NCBI RefSeq assembly: GCF_920984735.1
Contig: NZ_CAKLBU010000006.1
Span: forward strand, 62,001 to 126,000
DNA: 64,000 nucleotides
Source of the DNA: Pedobacter sp. Leaf250
GTDB taxonomy: Bacteria; Bacteroidota; Bacteroidia; Sphingobacteriales; Sphingobacteriaceae
Reading direction: 5' to 3'
Shown here: piece after piece, positions 9,359 to 20,769 of the stretch
How the letters are laid out: every line of letters begins with the position of its first letter
Position numbering within the stretch: the stretch's first letter is position 1
Translations under genes and position numbers: made by a program
Notes under the pieces: generated by a model
The model's input: the letters and a program-made list of their open reading frames with translations, nothing else
What the model was told of the DNA's origin: nothing
The model's database searches: none

Positions 9359-9880
9359 TTACTGATCTTCGAGTTCGATATCATCTAGCGAACTTTTGCC
9401 GGCTTTATTTGATTTTTTTACCACGGTGAAAGTGCCATTAAGTTCCATAACAACAGCCTGAACATCGTCCATTTTATGCAATCTATACTTCCTGATTTCG
9501 GCGTAAATTTCCTCCTTGGTGATCACCTCTTTATCCATGGCCTCATCTATAAAATTGCCATCATAAAAAACCAAAGTTGGCGTAGAATTGATAATTTTTT
9601 CTAATTTGTGAGATCTCTTTGCCAGCAAAGCAAGCGTATATTGCAATAAAATAATCACTATTAAACCAGCACTACCTTCTACCAGCGGCACTTTCTTTAA
9701 AATCATTGATGATAAAGTTGAACCTAGTGTTACGGTAACAACAAAGTCGAAAGCATTAAGCTTTGCGAGCGTTCTTTTTCCAGAAATCCTGATAAATATG
9801 AATAGTGCTATGAAAGAAATTACAGCGCAAATGATGACATGAAATACGGAAGTCCAATCCTTAAAAAATAAATGTTCCAT
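9359..9880 (-). CDS. DUF421/YetF-family membrane protein
   Basis: A 173-residue protein with membrane segments at about 12-32 and 60-86, and the family signature RISGKRTLAKLNAFDFVVTV between them. The C-terminal half is a small cytoplasmic domain (STPTLVFYDGNF, then DDVQAVVMELNGTFTVV), the DUF421 layout of YetF/YcaP proteins. Their function is not firmly established; some relatives are linked to spore germination or stress. It converges with the kinase gene (12-base gap) and follows the 60-residue ORF by 8 bases, so the two are probably one operon. Confidence 0.85.
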   Translation of the reverse strand: MEHLFFKDWTSVFHVIICAVISFIALFIFIRISGKRTLAKLNAFDFVVTVTLGSTLSSMILKKVPLVEGSAGLIVIILLQYTLALLAKRSHKLEKIINSTPTLVFYDGNFIDEAMDKEVITKEEIYAEIRKYRLHKMDDVQAVVMELNGTFTVVKKSNKAGKSSLDDIELEDQ

Positions 9881-9888
9881 CTATTGGC

Positions 9889-10071
9889 CTAGCGCCACAT
9901 TCTCCAAAGCGGTAAATCATTAGAGGCTATTTCGTTATTAATTTCATCCCAAAAAGCCCTGCTGATATCATTAATACCAGCAACAGTTCTATTTTGTTCT
10001 TTGCTTGGTGAATTAGAAGTTGATTCGCCTTCCTGATGATTGGTGTAGTGGTTCTCGTTATTAATGTCCAT
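9889..10071 (-). CDS. Small hydrophilic protein, 60 residues, upstream of DUF421 gene
   Basis: Not recognised. It is polar, rich in Asn, Glu and Ser in the first half, with a C-terminal stretch WDEINNEIASNDLPLWRMWR that could form an amphipathic helix. It has no signal peptide or membrane segment. The tight 8-base spacing to the DUF421 gene and the absence of a better frame favour a real gene, but its small size leaves doubt. Confidence 0.55.
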   Translation of the reverse strand: MDINNENHYTNHQEGESTSNSPSKEQNRTVAGINDISRAFWDEINNEIASNDLPLWRMWR

Positions 10072-10201
10072 AGCTAATACGTTTTGAGTTGTATTTTTAA
10101 CAGTAACAACGCAGAAATGTTTATAATCATTCGAATTTATCGTGTAAAATTCTTGAAAGATTATATTACAATGTATCTAAAACAGGGTTATTTAAAATAA
10201 A

Positions 10202-10226
10202 AAAAGCACCGAAATTCGGTGCTTTT
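10202..10226 (-). terminator. Terminator of katG (possibly bidirectional)
   Basis: Ten-base arms AAAAGCACCG (10202-10211) and CGGTGCTTTT (10217-10226) around the loop AAATT, with A- and T-runs at both ends. It lies 21 bases after the katG stop. It would work in both directions, but no + strand gene reads into it. Confidence 0.75.
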
Positions 10227-10247
10227 AAATTTGAATTCAAATATGTT

Positions 10248-12536
<2,289 letters not shown>

Positions 12537-12702
12537 TTAAGGTTGAACAGTTGGGCTATCTTTTGTGTTTTGATAGTATATAAAAGTAAAAGTTTGAAAG
12601 GGATATTCCCAATCATTTAATTCTATATTTTGATAGGCAAAATCTATTATCCTGATAAAACATTTTCTCAAACTTTAATTTTTCCTACCTGTTATTCACA
12701 CT

Positions 12703-12954
12703 ATGAAAGATATAAAGAAAAATGAAGTAGATCTTAACAATGAAAGATCAGACCAGGAAGAATTAAGCCAAAAGGCTTTGGGAAACACAGCTCTGGACGA
12801 GCATCCAGAACAAAACAACACTGATATTTTAAGTACACCAAAAACTTCAGGAACGGGTTCAAATCCTGCCGGGGCTGCACCAGAATCTCTTATTGTTCAC
12901 GAGGACAAGGAAGGTGATGAGAGGTATGAACAAGGTACAGATAAATCGATTTAG
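12703..12954 (+). CDS. Small acidic hydrophilic protein, 83 residues
   Basis: Not recognised. It is highly charged and probably disordered (rich in Glu, Asp, Asn, Gly and Pro; only one Tyr), with no signal peptide, Cys or membrane segment. It is divergent from katG and shares a 178-base gap with it, and sits 78 bases before the next gene. Similar low-complexity acidic proteins are often stress-related in this phylum, but nothing in the sequence proves that. Confidence 0.55.
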   Translation: MKDIKKNEVDLNNERSDQEELSQKALGNTALDEHPEQNNTDILSTPKTSGTGSNPAGAAPESLIVHEDKEGDERYEQGTDKSI

Positions 12955-13032
12955 GATATATTTAAACACCTATCATCATTTTTACTTTAGTTCGGCATGG
13001 TAGGATAATTTTTTCTCTACATTTAGTTTATT

Positions 13033-15117
13033 ATGAGAAAAATTATTCTAACCTATGTATTTTTCTTTGCGCTTCATGCCAGCGCACAAGAATCAAAAAT
13101 CGAGTTATCAGGATTCAAAAAGAATGGATCTGAAGTAAGTGTCGATAAAAAAGTAATCACCTTAACCTGGCCAGCTGGACATAACTTAACAGGTAAAATG
13201 TTAATTGATCTGCAAAAAGATCATCCCATGTTCAAGAGTGTTTTATTAGGAAAAAACAAAGTTTTCAAGGAAATTGGATCCGATTTGGATCCAGCATTTG
13301 TACTCACTATTGGAAAGCGCTCTTTAAGCCCTTCAAGTGGCGGCTGGGATGTTTTTTTTGATCGTGTACCAAAAAAACCATTTCACTCATATCCTGTAAT
13401 AATCAATAAGCAAAACGCAAAAGTAATTACCAAAGGACAACAAACTATCGTAACTATTGATGGTGTGAATGCGGATCGATTTAAAGGAAATATTGAAATC
13501 ACTTTATATAATGGGAGTCCGCTATTTAATGTTGCCGCAGTAATGGCAACCGAAGTAGATTCGACCGCAATTCTTTATGATGCCGGACTAGTAAATAAAA
13601 AAGCCATATGGAAATCAATGGCTTGGGCAAATGTTCAGGATGAGCTACAACATTCGGCACCAACGGCAGCAGATACAAGTCGTAATCTGGAAGTGAAGTA
13701 CCGTACAATTATTGGAGAAAATCCTGGCGGAAGTTTGGCATTATTTCCGGCACCGCATCAATATTTTTATCCCCTGGATGAGGCTTTTAATTTAAAGTTT
13801 ACCTGGTATGGAAATAACTTCCATAAATTAATTCCTGGCTTTGGAATGGGTATTCGTCAGGATCCTTATGGCGATAACCGATATGTGCCATGGTTTAATG
13901 CGCCTCCGAAAACGCAACAACGACTAAATTTTTTCTGTTTGCTCGATTTGGGAAATGCTTCATCTGCATTAGCAGAAGTAAAAAAGTTTACTCATGATGA
14001 TGCTTACAAACCTGTTCCCGGATATAAAACGATGGCCACGCATTTTCATAATGAATTTATATCGGATGTTGTTCTGGCCGGAAAACCTATTCCAGCAAAA
14101 CCAGAATTTGTTGATGTGTTAAAAAAACATGGATTGGATATCGTAAAACTGGCAGAATTTCACGGGCCAGGACATCCGAAAGGTCCTGATCCTGATCGAC
14201 TAAAAGAACTGACAGCTTTATTTGAGCAAACAAAAAGATTATCGGATGATAAGTTTCTACTACTCCCAGGCGAAGAAGCCAATAATTTTTATGGTGGTCA
14301 TTGGTTAGCCTTTTTTCCAAAGCCTGTGTATTGGGTAATGTCGCGAAAAGACAATGAGCAATTTGTAATGACCGACCCAAAAATAGGCAAGGTTTATCAC
14401 GTTGGCAACAAAGCAGAAATGTTGAAGCTTTTGGAATTAGAAAAGGGTTTAGCATGGACAGCACATGCCAGAACAAAAGCATCAACAGGGTATCCTGATG
14501 CTTACAAAGACGAAGATTTTTTTAAATCAGAAACTTTTCTTGGAGCAGCCTGGAAACCTATTCCTGCTGATCTTTCTATTCCAACGCTTAGTCAACGAGT
14601 ACTGAAATTAATGGATGATATGGCCAATTGGGGCTTGAAAAAACATGTTATTTCTGAAGCAGATATTTTTACAATCACGCATCAGAACGAAATGTACGCT
14701 CACCTCAATGTGAATTATCTAGAAATGGATAAAACACCAAAGTATGAACAAGGTTGGCAAACAGTATTGGATGCAATGCGTAATGGAAAGTTTTTCGTTT
14801 CAACTGGGGAAGTTTTGATTCCTTCATTTAATATCAATGGAAAAAAATCTGGGGAAACGTTAAGCTTAACTAACAATGGCGATGTTAAAGTAAATATAAA
14901 TCTCGACTGGACTTTTCATATGAACCATGTCGATATCGTTTCTGGTGATGGTAAGGAAATTTATCGTGAGAGAATTGATTTAACTAACACTCAAGCTTTT
15001 GGCAAGAAAAGTTTTAGCTGGCCGATAAACCTATCTGGGCGCAAATGGGTTAGAGTAGAAGCCTGGGATATTGCAACTAACGGGGCTTTTACACAAATGA
15101 TATGGCTTGAAAAATAA
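13033..15117 (+). CDS. Secreted PHP-like (CehA/McbA-type) metallohydrolase, putative
   Basis: A 694-residue protein with a signal peptide (residues 1-18, cleavage near ASAQ). The first half is beta-rich and resembles no enzyme I recognise. The second half has an ordered set of potential metal ligands typical of the PHP superfamily: HFHNEF (H337, H339), then AEFHGPGHP, LLPGEEAN, AWTAHART, and the late GKFFVSTGEV that resembles the end motif of CehA/McbA-like proteins. A C-terminal beta-sandwich follows. A role in phosphoester or carbamate-like hydrolysis outside the cytoplasm is inferred from the family only. It appears to be a single-gene unit with its own terminator. Confidence 0.6.
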   Translation: MRKIILTYVFFFALHASAQESKIELSGFKKNGSEVSVDKKVITLTWPAGHNLTGKMLIDLQKDHPMFKSVLLGKNKVFKEIGSDLDPAFVLTIGKRSLSPSSGGWDVFFDRVPKKPFHSYPVIINKQNAKVITKGQQTIVTIDGVNADRFKGNIEITLYNGSPLFNVAAVMATEVDSTAILYDAGLVNKKAIWKSMAWANVQDELQHSAPTAADTSRNLEVKYRTIIGENPGGSLALFPAPHQYFYPLDEAFNLKFTWYGNNFHKLIPGFGMGIRQDPYGDNRYVPWFNAPPKTQQRLNFFCLLDLGNASSALAEVKKFTHDDAYKPVPGYKTMATHFHNEFISDVVLAGKPIPAKPEFVDVLKKHGLDIVKLAEFHGPGHPKGPDPDRLKELTALFEQTKRLSDDKFLLLPGEEANNFYGGHWLAFFPKPVYWVMSRKDNEQFVMTDPKIGKVYHVGNKAEMLKLLELEKGLAWTAHARTKASTGYPDAYKDEDFFKSETFLGAAWKPIPADLSIPTLSQRVLKLMDDMANWGLKKHVISEADIFTITHQNEMYAHLNVNYLEMDKTPKYEQGWQTVLDAMRNGKFFVSTGEVLIPSFNINGKKSGETLSLTNNGDVKVNINLDWTFHMNHVDIVSGDGKEIYRERIDLTNTQAFGKKSFSWPINLSGRKWVRVEAWDIATNGAFTQMIWLEK

Positions 15118-15140
15118 TGTTATAAAGGATTAGAAATAAA

Positions 15141-15179
15141 AAAACCTCTATTGAATCATATATTCAGTAGAGGTTTTTT
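15141..15179 (+). terminator. Rho-independent terminator after the PHP-like gene
   Basis: Arms AAAACCTCTA and TAGAGGTTTT plus a second paired segment TGAAT/ATTCA enclose a short loop, with a T-run on the right and an A-run on the left. It lies between convergent genes and could serve the opposite-strand GAF-PAS gene as well. Confidence 0.75.
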
Positions 15180-15208
15180 GTTATATAGGGATGCCGGGCA
15201 AGCGTTTG

Positions 15209-16573
15209 CTAATTTGGTGTCGGAATAATTTTATTAAACCCAATAATATGTGAGGCTTTACCATCTGCATCATACACCGGTTTGCCATAAGCACGCAGCC
15301 AATGCAATGAACCATTAGGCCATTTCACCATATATTCTGCCTGATAAATGCTGCCATTGAGAATAGCTTTATCTACAGCTGCTTTTACCGAACTTCTAAA
15401 TTCTGGCATTATTGCATTAAATAGATCTGGATAATCAAAATCCTCGGAAGTTTCAAATCCATAATTTTGCTTCAGTCGACCATTGGAATTCATTTTACCA
15501 GTAGAAAAATCGACAATCGTATATCCCATTCCCGTATCTTCAATTGCATTTAGAAGCACTTGATTTGATTCTTCCATTACCTGCCGCGAAAACACACGTG
15601 CAGTAACATCATCAATCATAAACATAATATTGCTTTGCTCATCCCCCATGCGGCCAACCGGCTGGAGAGAAATATCAGCATAAATGTGCTTTGTCTCGTT
15701 GTTTGTATTAATAAGCAATTTCGATTCTTTAACGGCATAGGCTTTGGATTGCTGATGAATCTGATCAAGCAATTCGCCAAAACCCTGTCCATCAGCACTT
15801 ATAATCAGTTCATCAAGTGATCTTCCCTCCAGTTCGCCCACTCCAAATGCATTTTTCATGGCCTCATTTGCTTGCCAAATATTTTTATTCAATGCCGAAC
15901 AGATACCCATAGCAATTGGCGCATGTTTAAAAATCATTTCATAGCTATCCAAAACACCCTCCAAAACGATGTTTGCATCAGAGATGGCATCCTGAAAGTT
16001 TTTCAAATGTGATACCTGTTCTACCGCTTTCTCATTTTGAGATAACAACTGTTCATTCTGGAGACGAATCTGTGCATCATCGGATGCAATTAACCATAAG
16101 GCCATCCGATCTGTTGTTACCCTGGCAAACTGAATCAATAAATCTTGTTTTTTTAATACAGGTTCAGGATTTTTGTCATCCATTAACCAAATAGAGCCTA
16201 TATTATAACCCTCTGAAGTTATCATGGGAACACCGGCAGTGTAGTAAATAGAATGATCGAGCAAAGTTGACAATTCATGAATTTTATCAGCATCTTTAAT
16301 AATGGTAATTGTGTCTGCTGGTAGCAATTGACTGATAAAGTTATCTGAACGCGGAATTGAACTATCTACTGATATTCCGATAGCCGCTCTTATCAAAATC
16401 TGGTTCTCATCAATAAGTGTAATGAGGCAGATGGGCATATCAAATGCTTCACAGGCCAGTTTCCCGAGCTTGTCATAACCATGTTCTGTAGGACTGGAAA
16501 TCATTTTGTATTGCCCTATTGTAGCCAATCTAACGCTTTCCCCATCAAGAGGCCATAATTGATCGATTTTCAT
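15209..16573 (-). CDS. GAF-PAS-PAS sensor protein without output domain
   Basis: 454 residues, soluble. An N-terminal GAF domain (about 25-165: EAFDMPICLITLIDENQ through GSIWLMDD) is followed by a helical linker (about 170-205). Two PAS domains follow (about 210-330 and 335-450), the last ending in the PAC-like pattern HWLRAYGKPVYDADGKASHIIGF. There is no kinase, cyclase, receiver or DNA-binding domain. It may act through protein contacts or be a remnant of a larger sensor; the complete reading frame favours the former. The downstream gene is convergent. Confidence 0.7.
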   Translation of the reverse strand: MKIDQLWPLDGESVRLATIGQYKMISSPTEHGYDKLGKLACEAFDMPICLITLIDENQILIRAAIGISVDSSIPRSDNFISQLLPADTITIIKDADKIHELSTLLDHSIYYTAGVPMITSEGYNIGSIWLMDDKNPEPVLKKQDLLIQFARVTTDRMALWLIASDDAQIRLQNEQLLSQNEKAVEQVSHLKNFQDAISDANIVLEGVLDSYEMIFKHAPIAMGICSALNKNIWQANEAMKNAFGVGELEGRSLDELIISADGQGFGELLDQIHQQSKAYAVKESKLLINTNNETKHIYADISLQPVGRMGDEQSNIMFMIDDVTARVFSRQVMEESNQVLLNAIEDTGMGYTIVDFSTGKMNSNGRLKQNYGFETSEDFDYPDLFNAIMPEFRSSVKAAVDKAILNGSIYQAEYMVKWPNGSLHWLRAYGKPVYDADGKASHIIGFNKIIPTPN

Positions 16574-16715
16574 TGAATTCTATATTTGATAATTTGCATT
16601 CAACAATATATCCATTAGCGGTCGGACCATTAGTCAATTGCTAAAATAAATCTAACATTATTTCAGCTAAATATAAAATAGCATAGCAAGTCTTTATTCA
16701 TTTTGAATTTAAATT

Positions 16716-17753
16716 TTAAATACCAACTTTTCGCATCGAAGATGGCCTGATGAGTAAGTCTGAAGAAAGTATAACTGTGTTCGTGTAATGTTCTAAGCCG
16801 TCTCCTTCAATTTGACTCAACAGTATTCGGGCAATATTTTGTCCCATTTCAATCCCAGGGTAATTAATTGTTGTGATCTGTGGATCGGTGATTCTCGAGG
16901 TCAGGTCGTTATTAAAACCAACAATGGCTATATCATCGGGCGCCGATAAACCATTTTCCTTTAAAACAGTAAGCACAAAGGCGGCTGAAGTATCATTTGC
17001 AGCAAAAAGTCCATCAGGCATTGTATCAGATTTACGGATGTAGTTTACAAAAGCCTCCCGAACTGAAAATTCGCTCATGTCGTTAGATATCAAAAGTTCA
17101 GGATTATATAAGAGGCCATTATCATCAAGCGCAGCCTTGTAACCATCAAATCTATCCTTATAAACATCTCTAAGCAAATTACCAGTAAGGTGAACTATTT
17201 TTTTACAGCCCTGTTCAATTAAATGAGTGGTTGCTTTATAGCCTGCACTAAAATTATCAATCATAATTCTTGTTGCGGGAACTGCATCTGTAGTGCGATC
17301 GAAGAACAGGATGGGGATTTTTCTTTTAGTGAAGCGGGCAAAGTGACTCATATCTTGTGTATCAGCTGCCAGGGAAACAACTAAAGCATCAACCCTGCTG
17401 TTGAACATCGTTATTGCATTTACTTTCTCTCTTGCTTCTTGTTCTAATGATTGGCCGATAATAAGATTATAGTTAGCATCATTTAAAATACGTTCCATGC
17501 CCGATAGTACAGATGAGATGAAAAGACTATTCAAACGCGGTACAATCACCCCGATAGTATTACTCCGCTGTTTGCGTAAATTGCTGGCAAACTTGTTTGA
17601 CCGGTATCCCATCTTGGCGGCCAGATCCATAATTTTTTTCTTCGTTTTCTGGCTTACTGCAGGATGATCCTGCAACGCCCTGCTAACTGTTGCTGCTGAA
17701 ATGCCCAGATGATTGGCCAAGTCGTAAATCGTCAATTCCTTTTCTTTCATCAT
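16716..17753 (-). CDS. LacI-family transcriptional regulator of PUL1 (putative)
   Basis: 345 residues with the LacI/GalR layout. The N-terminal helix-turn-helix is at 7-31 (IYDLANHLGISAATVSRALQ) with the hinge-helix region up to about 60 (FASNLRKQRSNTIGVIVP). A periplasmic-binding-protein-like effector domain follows (VDALVVSLAAD, GFNNDLTSRI, DPQITTINYPG). It is the last gene on the PUL1 side, 135 bases from the esterase gene. A degenerate operator in its own promoter and a perfect LacI-type operator upstream of susC suggest it controls the locus in response to a pathway sugar; the effector is unknown. Confidence 0.9.
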   Translation of the reverse strand: MMKEKELTIYDLANHLGISAATVSRALQDHPAVSQKTKKKIMDLAAKMGYRSNKFASNLRKQRSNTIGVIVPRLNSLFISSVLSGMERILNDANYNLIIGQSLEQEAREKVNAITMFNSRVDALVVSLAADTQDMSHFARFTKRKIPILFFDRTTDAVPATRIMIDNFSAGYKATTHLIEQGCKKIVHLTGNLLRDVYKDRFDGYKAALDDNGLLYNPELLISNDMSEFSVREAFVNYIRKSDTMPDGLFAANDTSAAFVLTVLKENGLSAPDDIAIVGFNNDLTSRITDPQITTINYPGIEMGQNIARILLSQIEGDGLEHYTNTVILSSDLLIRPSSMRKVGI

Positions 17754-17806
17754 AAATGGGATTTGGACTTATTCATCCAAAAACCTAATTGTTTTTATGC
17801 AATATA

Positions 17807-17820
17807 GCAAACCGTATGCA
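17807..17820. promoter_or_regulatory. Degenerate LacI-type operator before the LacI gene
   Basis: GCAAACCGTATGCA centred on CG agrees with 7 of the 10 fixed positions of the LacI-family consensus TGnAAnCGnTTnCA. Its right half, CCGTATGCATT, differs by one base from the right half of the susC-leader operator. It lies 54-67 bases upstream of the LacI start codon, which would fit autoregulation. Confidence 0.35.
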
Positions 17821-17888
17821 TTCACACACTTGTTCAAGATATTTGTGTATTCACCAAATTAATTTACCTGTTACAAAACATGGTGGAC

Positions 17889-18860
17889 TTAATTGAATAC
17901 CTTTTTTATAAAGGATACAATATCATCAACCATCAGATCAAACCAAGGCTGGTAAAGACAAAATGAATGCGGGCTATCTTTGAAGGTTTTTAAATCGGTA
18001 TAAATCCCTTTCTGATCCATGATCTTTTGAAAATCGTTACGTCCTGCATGCATGCGCTCAATAGAACTGTTAAGGAAAAGAAATGGAACTTTATTTTGTT
18101 CGGCATAATTAAGTGGAGATGCCTCGGCCCAAAGATCCAGCCGCTGTGTTCGGGGATAGCCCAACCACATCGCAGATGCGTTGATACTATTTTGATTTTG
18201 CGCCTCCCATGATTCAGGATGTATAAATGAAAGTGTTCCATCAATATTGATTACAGCATTAACCGTACTTGAATATTTTGTTGAACCAGAATTGCCCTCC
18301 AACTTTATGACGCCTGCTGTAACTCCAATCAAAGAGGCGAGCTGCCCGCCTGCAGAAAATCCTAAAATTGCTATTTTGGCGGTATCTATATTGAATCTAT
18401 CTGCATTGGCTTTCAACCATCTTACTGATGCCTTAAGATCAAAAACTGCAGCCGGGTAAAAAGCTTCGGTTGATAGGCGATATTCAATAGTAAAGGATGC
18501 TATACCTCTAGCAGCAAGGCGTTGTGCAAGTGGAATGTGCTGACTCCTATCTCCAGACCGCCAGCCCCCACCATGAACAATGATTACGGCAGGTGTTTGG
18601 CATAATTGTGTTGGCAAAAAAGCATCAATATGCAGTTTCCTATCCTTACTTTTACTATAAACCAAATTTCGTTTTTCCTTTACATTTTCTTGAGGCTGAT
18701 CAGTAACCAATTTAATAAAGGGATATTTCTTTTTATTGGAACGATAGTCACCCTGACTAGAGTAACTGGTATCTCTCACGCCCGTACGCCATGCCGAATT
18801 TTGCGCCTGAGCATCGATTGTAAGGAGGAAAAAAAGAAGTATTGCAAAGAATTTTTTCAT
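17889..18860 (-). CDS. Secreted alpha/beta-hydrolase, acetylesterase-like
   Basis: 323 residues with a signal peptide (1-20, ending AQAQ). The serine-hydrolase oxyanion motif HGGGW is at 96-100 and the nucleophile elbow GFSAGG at 167-172 (S169). A likely catalytic histidine is in DSPHSF near the C-terminus. This is the esterase/lipase fold of carbohydrate esterases. In a pectin locus, removal of acetyl groups from pectin is the plausible task, but feruloyl or other esters cannot be excluded. The gap to the other esterase gene is 332 bases. Confidence 0.75.
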   Translation of the reverse strand: MKKFFAILLFFLLTIDAQAQNSAWRTGVRDTSYSSQGDYRSNKKKYPFIKLVTDQPQENVKEKRNLVYSKSKDRKLHIDAFLPTQLCQTPAVIIVHGGGWRSGDRSQHIPLAQRLAARGIASFTIEYRLSTEAFYPAAVFDLKASVRWLKANADRFNIDTAKIAILGFSAGGQLASLIGVTAGVIKLEGNSGSTKYSSTVNAVINIDGTLSFIHPESWEAQNQNSINASAMWLGYPRTQRLDLWAEASPLNYAEQNKVPFLFLNSSIERMHAGRNDFQKIMDQKGIYTDLKTFKDSPHSFCLYQPWFDLMVDDIVSFIKKVFN

Positions 18861-19192
18861 TAAATTAAATTAAACATTAAGGAGTTAAACGTAGGGATCA
18901 CTAATATTATTAGGTTCATTTGGTAGACTAAAACTGAGTTCAAATTGAATTTCACCAACTAGTGAGTTTAATCCGATAGAATTGTAAATTAATAAATTCC
19001 CGAATAGTTGATTTATTCTGGACTGTACAATTGCTATTTTTTTATAATGCAAAAAGCAGGTTGCTAAGGGTAATACCATTTTTATTCCCGTTAGCAAACC
19101 AATGCTGTAAAATAAATTTCAGACTGAATTTATCTGTCTCTCTGGAATGAGTGAAAAATATAAACAATGATTTTAAGGATAAGTATTATGTG
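18861..19192. other. Gap between the two esterase genes
   Basis: 332 bases with no convincing gene. A 70-codon open frame on the - strand (18885-19097) has no family resemblance or signal peptide and is judged non-coding. A small perfect inverted repeat, CTAATA-T-TATTAG, lies near 18900. No -7 box was found for the 18860 esterase. Confidence 0.5.
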
Positions 19193-20119
19193 TTATTTAT
19201 TTACACTCAGTGGGATGATTGACATTTCAACCATCCATTTTTCGCACAATGTAGTCCATAATTCGGTTGATCCTGGGTTATTACGCAGGGCGATGGCGTG
19301 CCCTCCTTGTGGAAAAACATGCAAGCAACTTTGAATTTGGTTTTCTAATAAAGCCTGAAAAAATAAAAGGCTGTTATGTGGATCTACCGCATTATCATTG
19401 AAAGCATCTGCGATAAAACAAATGGGTGTATCTTTATTTACATGCAATTGAGGAGAATATCTATTAATCATCTGGGGACTTGGTTGTTCACCCAATAAAT
19501 TTTTTCTGCTGCCTTTGTGGGCATATTTGTCCATATCAACCACAGGTGATACCAAAATCATAAAATTGGGACGATAAGAAACAGAATCCAGTGGATCACC
19601 GATTTTTACCAAATCACTTGCCGCGGTCCCAGCAAGACAAGCCAGATGTCCGCCAGCAGATGAGCCCTGAATGCCAATTTTGTCCGGCCTGATTCCCCAA
19701 TTCACAGCATTGTTCCTGATATATTTAATTGCCCTTTGTGCATCCTGTAATGGCGCTTGTTCTCTGTGAACTAAATCTACATCATTCGGCAATCGGTAAT
19801 TAAGCACAAAAGCAGAAATGCCAAGTATGTTGAACCACTTCGCTAATTGTATACCGCTAATTACATATGCCAGCCGCTCATAGCCACCACCAGGACAAAT
19901 AACCACTGCTGCTCCTTTATTTTCCTGTTTGGATGGAAAAAAAGCATACATTCCTGGTGTTGCCACACGGTAGATTCGCTCATTGACAATACTATCTTTG
20001 CGCTTCAGGCCTTTTGAATTTGGGATTTTACCTTCCGGATATAAGGGAATAAAATCTTGTGCTTTTGCAAGAAATGAAAATACAAGCAAAAAGAAGCACA
20101 TCATGGTTTTCATAATCAT
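19193..20119 (-). CDS. Secreted alpha/beta-hydrolase, carbohydrate acetylesterase-like
   Basis: 308 residues with a signal peptide (about 1-21). CPGGGYERLA (75-84) supplies the oxyanion hole, GSSAGGHLA (152-160) carries nucleophile S154, and FPQGGHAI near the C-terminus supplies the histidine; the Asp is probably in FIADAFNDNAVD. This pattern is frequent in esterases of plant-polymer loci, which deacetylate xylan or pectin. It is only distantly similar to its neighbour, so the two probably act on different ester positions. It starts 8 bases after the LUD-like gene and belongs to the same operon. Confidence 0.78.
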   Translation of the reverse strand: MIMKTMMCFFLLVFSFLAKAQDFIPLYPEGKIPNSKGLKRKDSIVNERIYRVATPGMYAFFPSKQENKGAAVVICPGGGYERLAYVISGIQLAKWFNILGISAFVLNYRLPNDVDLVHREQAPLQDAQRAIKYIRNNAVNWGIRPDKIGIQGSSAGGHLACLAGTAASDLVKIGDPLDSVSYRPNFMILVSPVVDMDKYAHKGSRKNLLGEQPSPQMINRYSPQLHVNKDTPICFIADAFNDNAVDPHNSLLFFQALLENQIQSCLHVFPQGGHAIALRNNPGSTELWTTLCEKWMVEMSIIPLSVNK

Positions 20120-20127
20120 AGCTGGTT

Positions 20128-20733
20128 TCAGGCATTAATTAAACGAAAGGGAAATTTTTGGCGTTTCTTTGTCTTTTCCTTGCTTTTTGCAATCACATAT
20201 ATGGTAAGGTCGGGTATATTCCGAAGCCAAGGATCAAACATGGATAATGCTGAATGTTGTCCGGTTAGCAGATAAGCATTCCTGAAATAATCAGCATGTC
20301 CAGAATCATGCAATTGATGCGTATTTACCAATATATCCTCCTCACGAATCACTACAATTACTTTTAAACATAAATTTGATAGTTGAAGCATCTCAATACT
20401 TTCTTTAGTGATCGCTAGTGCCCCAAGATCAGCAATGGCGAGACCAGCCCTTACCATAAACTCTTTTTTTGGTAATATTCTCAATAATGCATATGATTTA
20501 CGGACTTCTGCCCTTTCCTTCCATTTGAGCCTGATTGGAATGCCACCTAAACGGTTTGAAATGAAATAGTCGTTAGCCTTATAAAAAACCTTTGCACCCG
20601 ATTCTTCCAGCACATCTGTAAGCAGTGATAAAGGATCTCTGGTTTTTAAAATTTCCTGAAGTCCGGGAACTTGATAAATATTGCTGATTTTTGGTTTACG
20701 AACTGCTAATCGGGCAAATTGAGATATGTTCAT
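20128..20733 (-). CDS. Divergent LUD/LutC-like protein
   Basis: 201 residues, no signal peptide, so cytoplasmic. The middle segment VRAGLAIADLGALAITKES followed by VIVVIREEDIL resembles the LUD core (an A-DTG-like loop, then a strand pair before the dimer helix). The segment YLLTGQHSALSMFDPWL aligns with the GPS-TADIE region of LutC, with its characteristic residues replaced. LutC works with LutA and LutB in lactate oxidation; neither partner is in the window. It is tightly packed between the pectin methylesterase (36-base gap) and the esterase (8-base gap). A role in oxidising a pathway product is speculation, and the family call is tentative. Confidence 0.5.
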   Translation of the reverse strand: MNISQFARLAVRKPKISNIYQVPGLQEILKTRDPLSLLTDVLEESGAKVFYKANDYFISNRLGGIPIRLKWKERAEVRKSYALLRILPKKEFMVRAGLAIADLGALAITKESIEMLQLSNLCLKVIVVIREEDILVNTHQLHDSGHADYFRNAYLLTGQHSALSMFDPWLRNIPDLTIYVIAKSKEKTKKRQKFPFRLINA

Positions 20734-20769
20734 TGTTTTATTTTTGATACAGATTAGTAGGTTAATTTG

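Noticed and set aside
18885..19097. 70-codon open frame on the - strand between the esterase genes
   Set aside because: No family resemblance, no signal peptide, no spacing to neighbours that suggests translation, and AT-rich composition like non-coding DNA.
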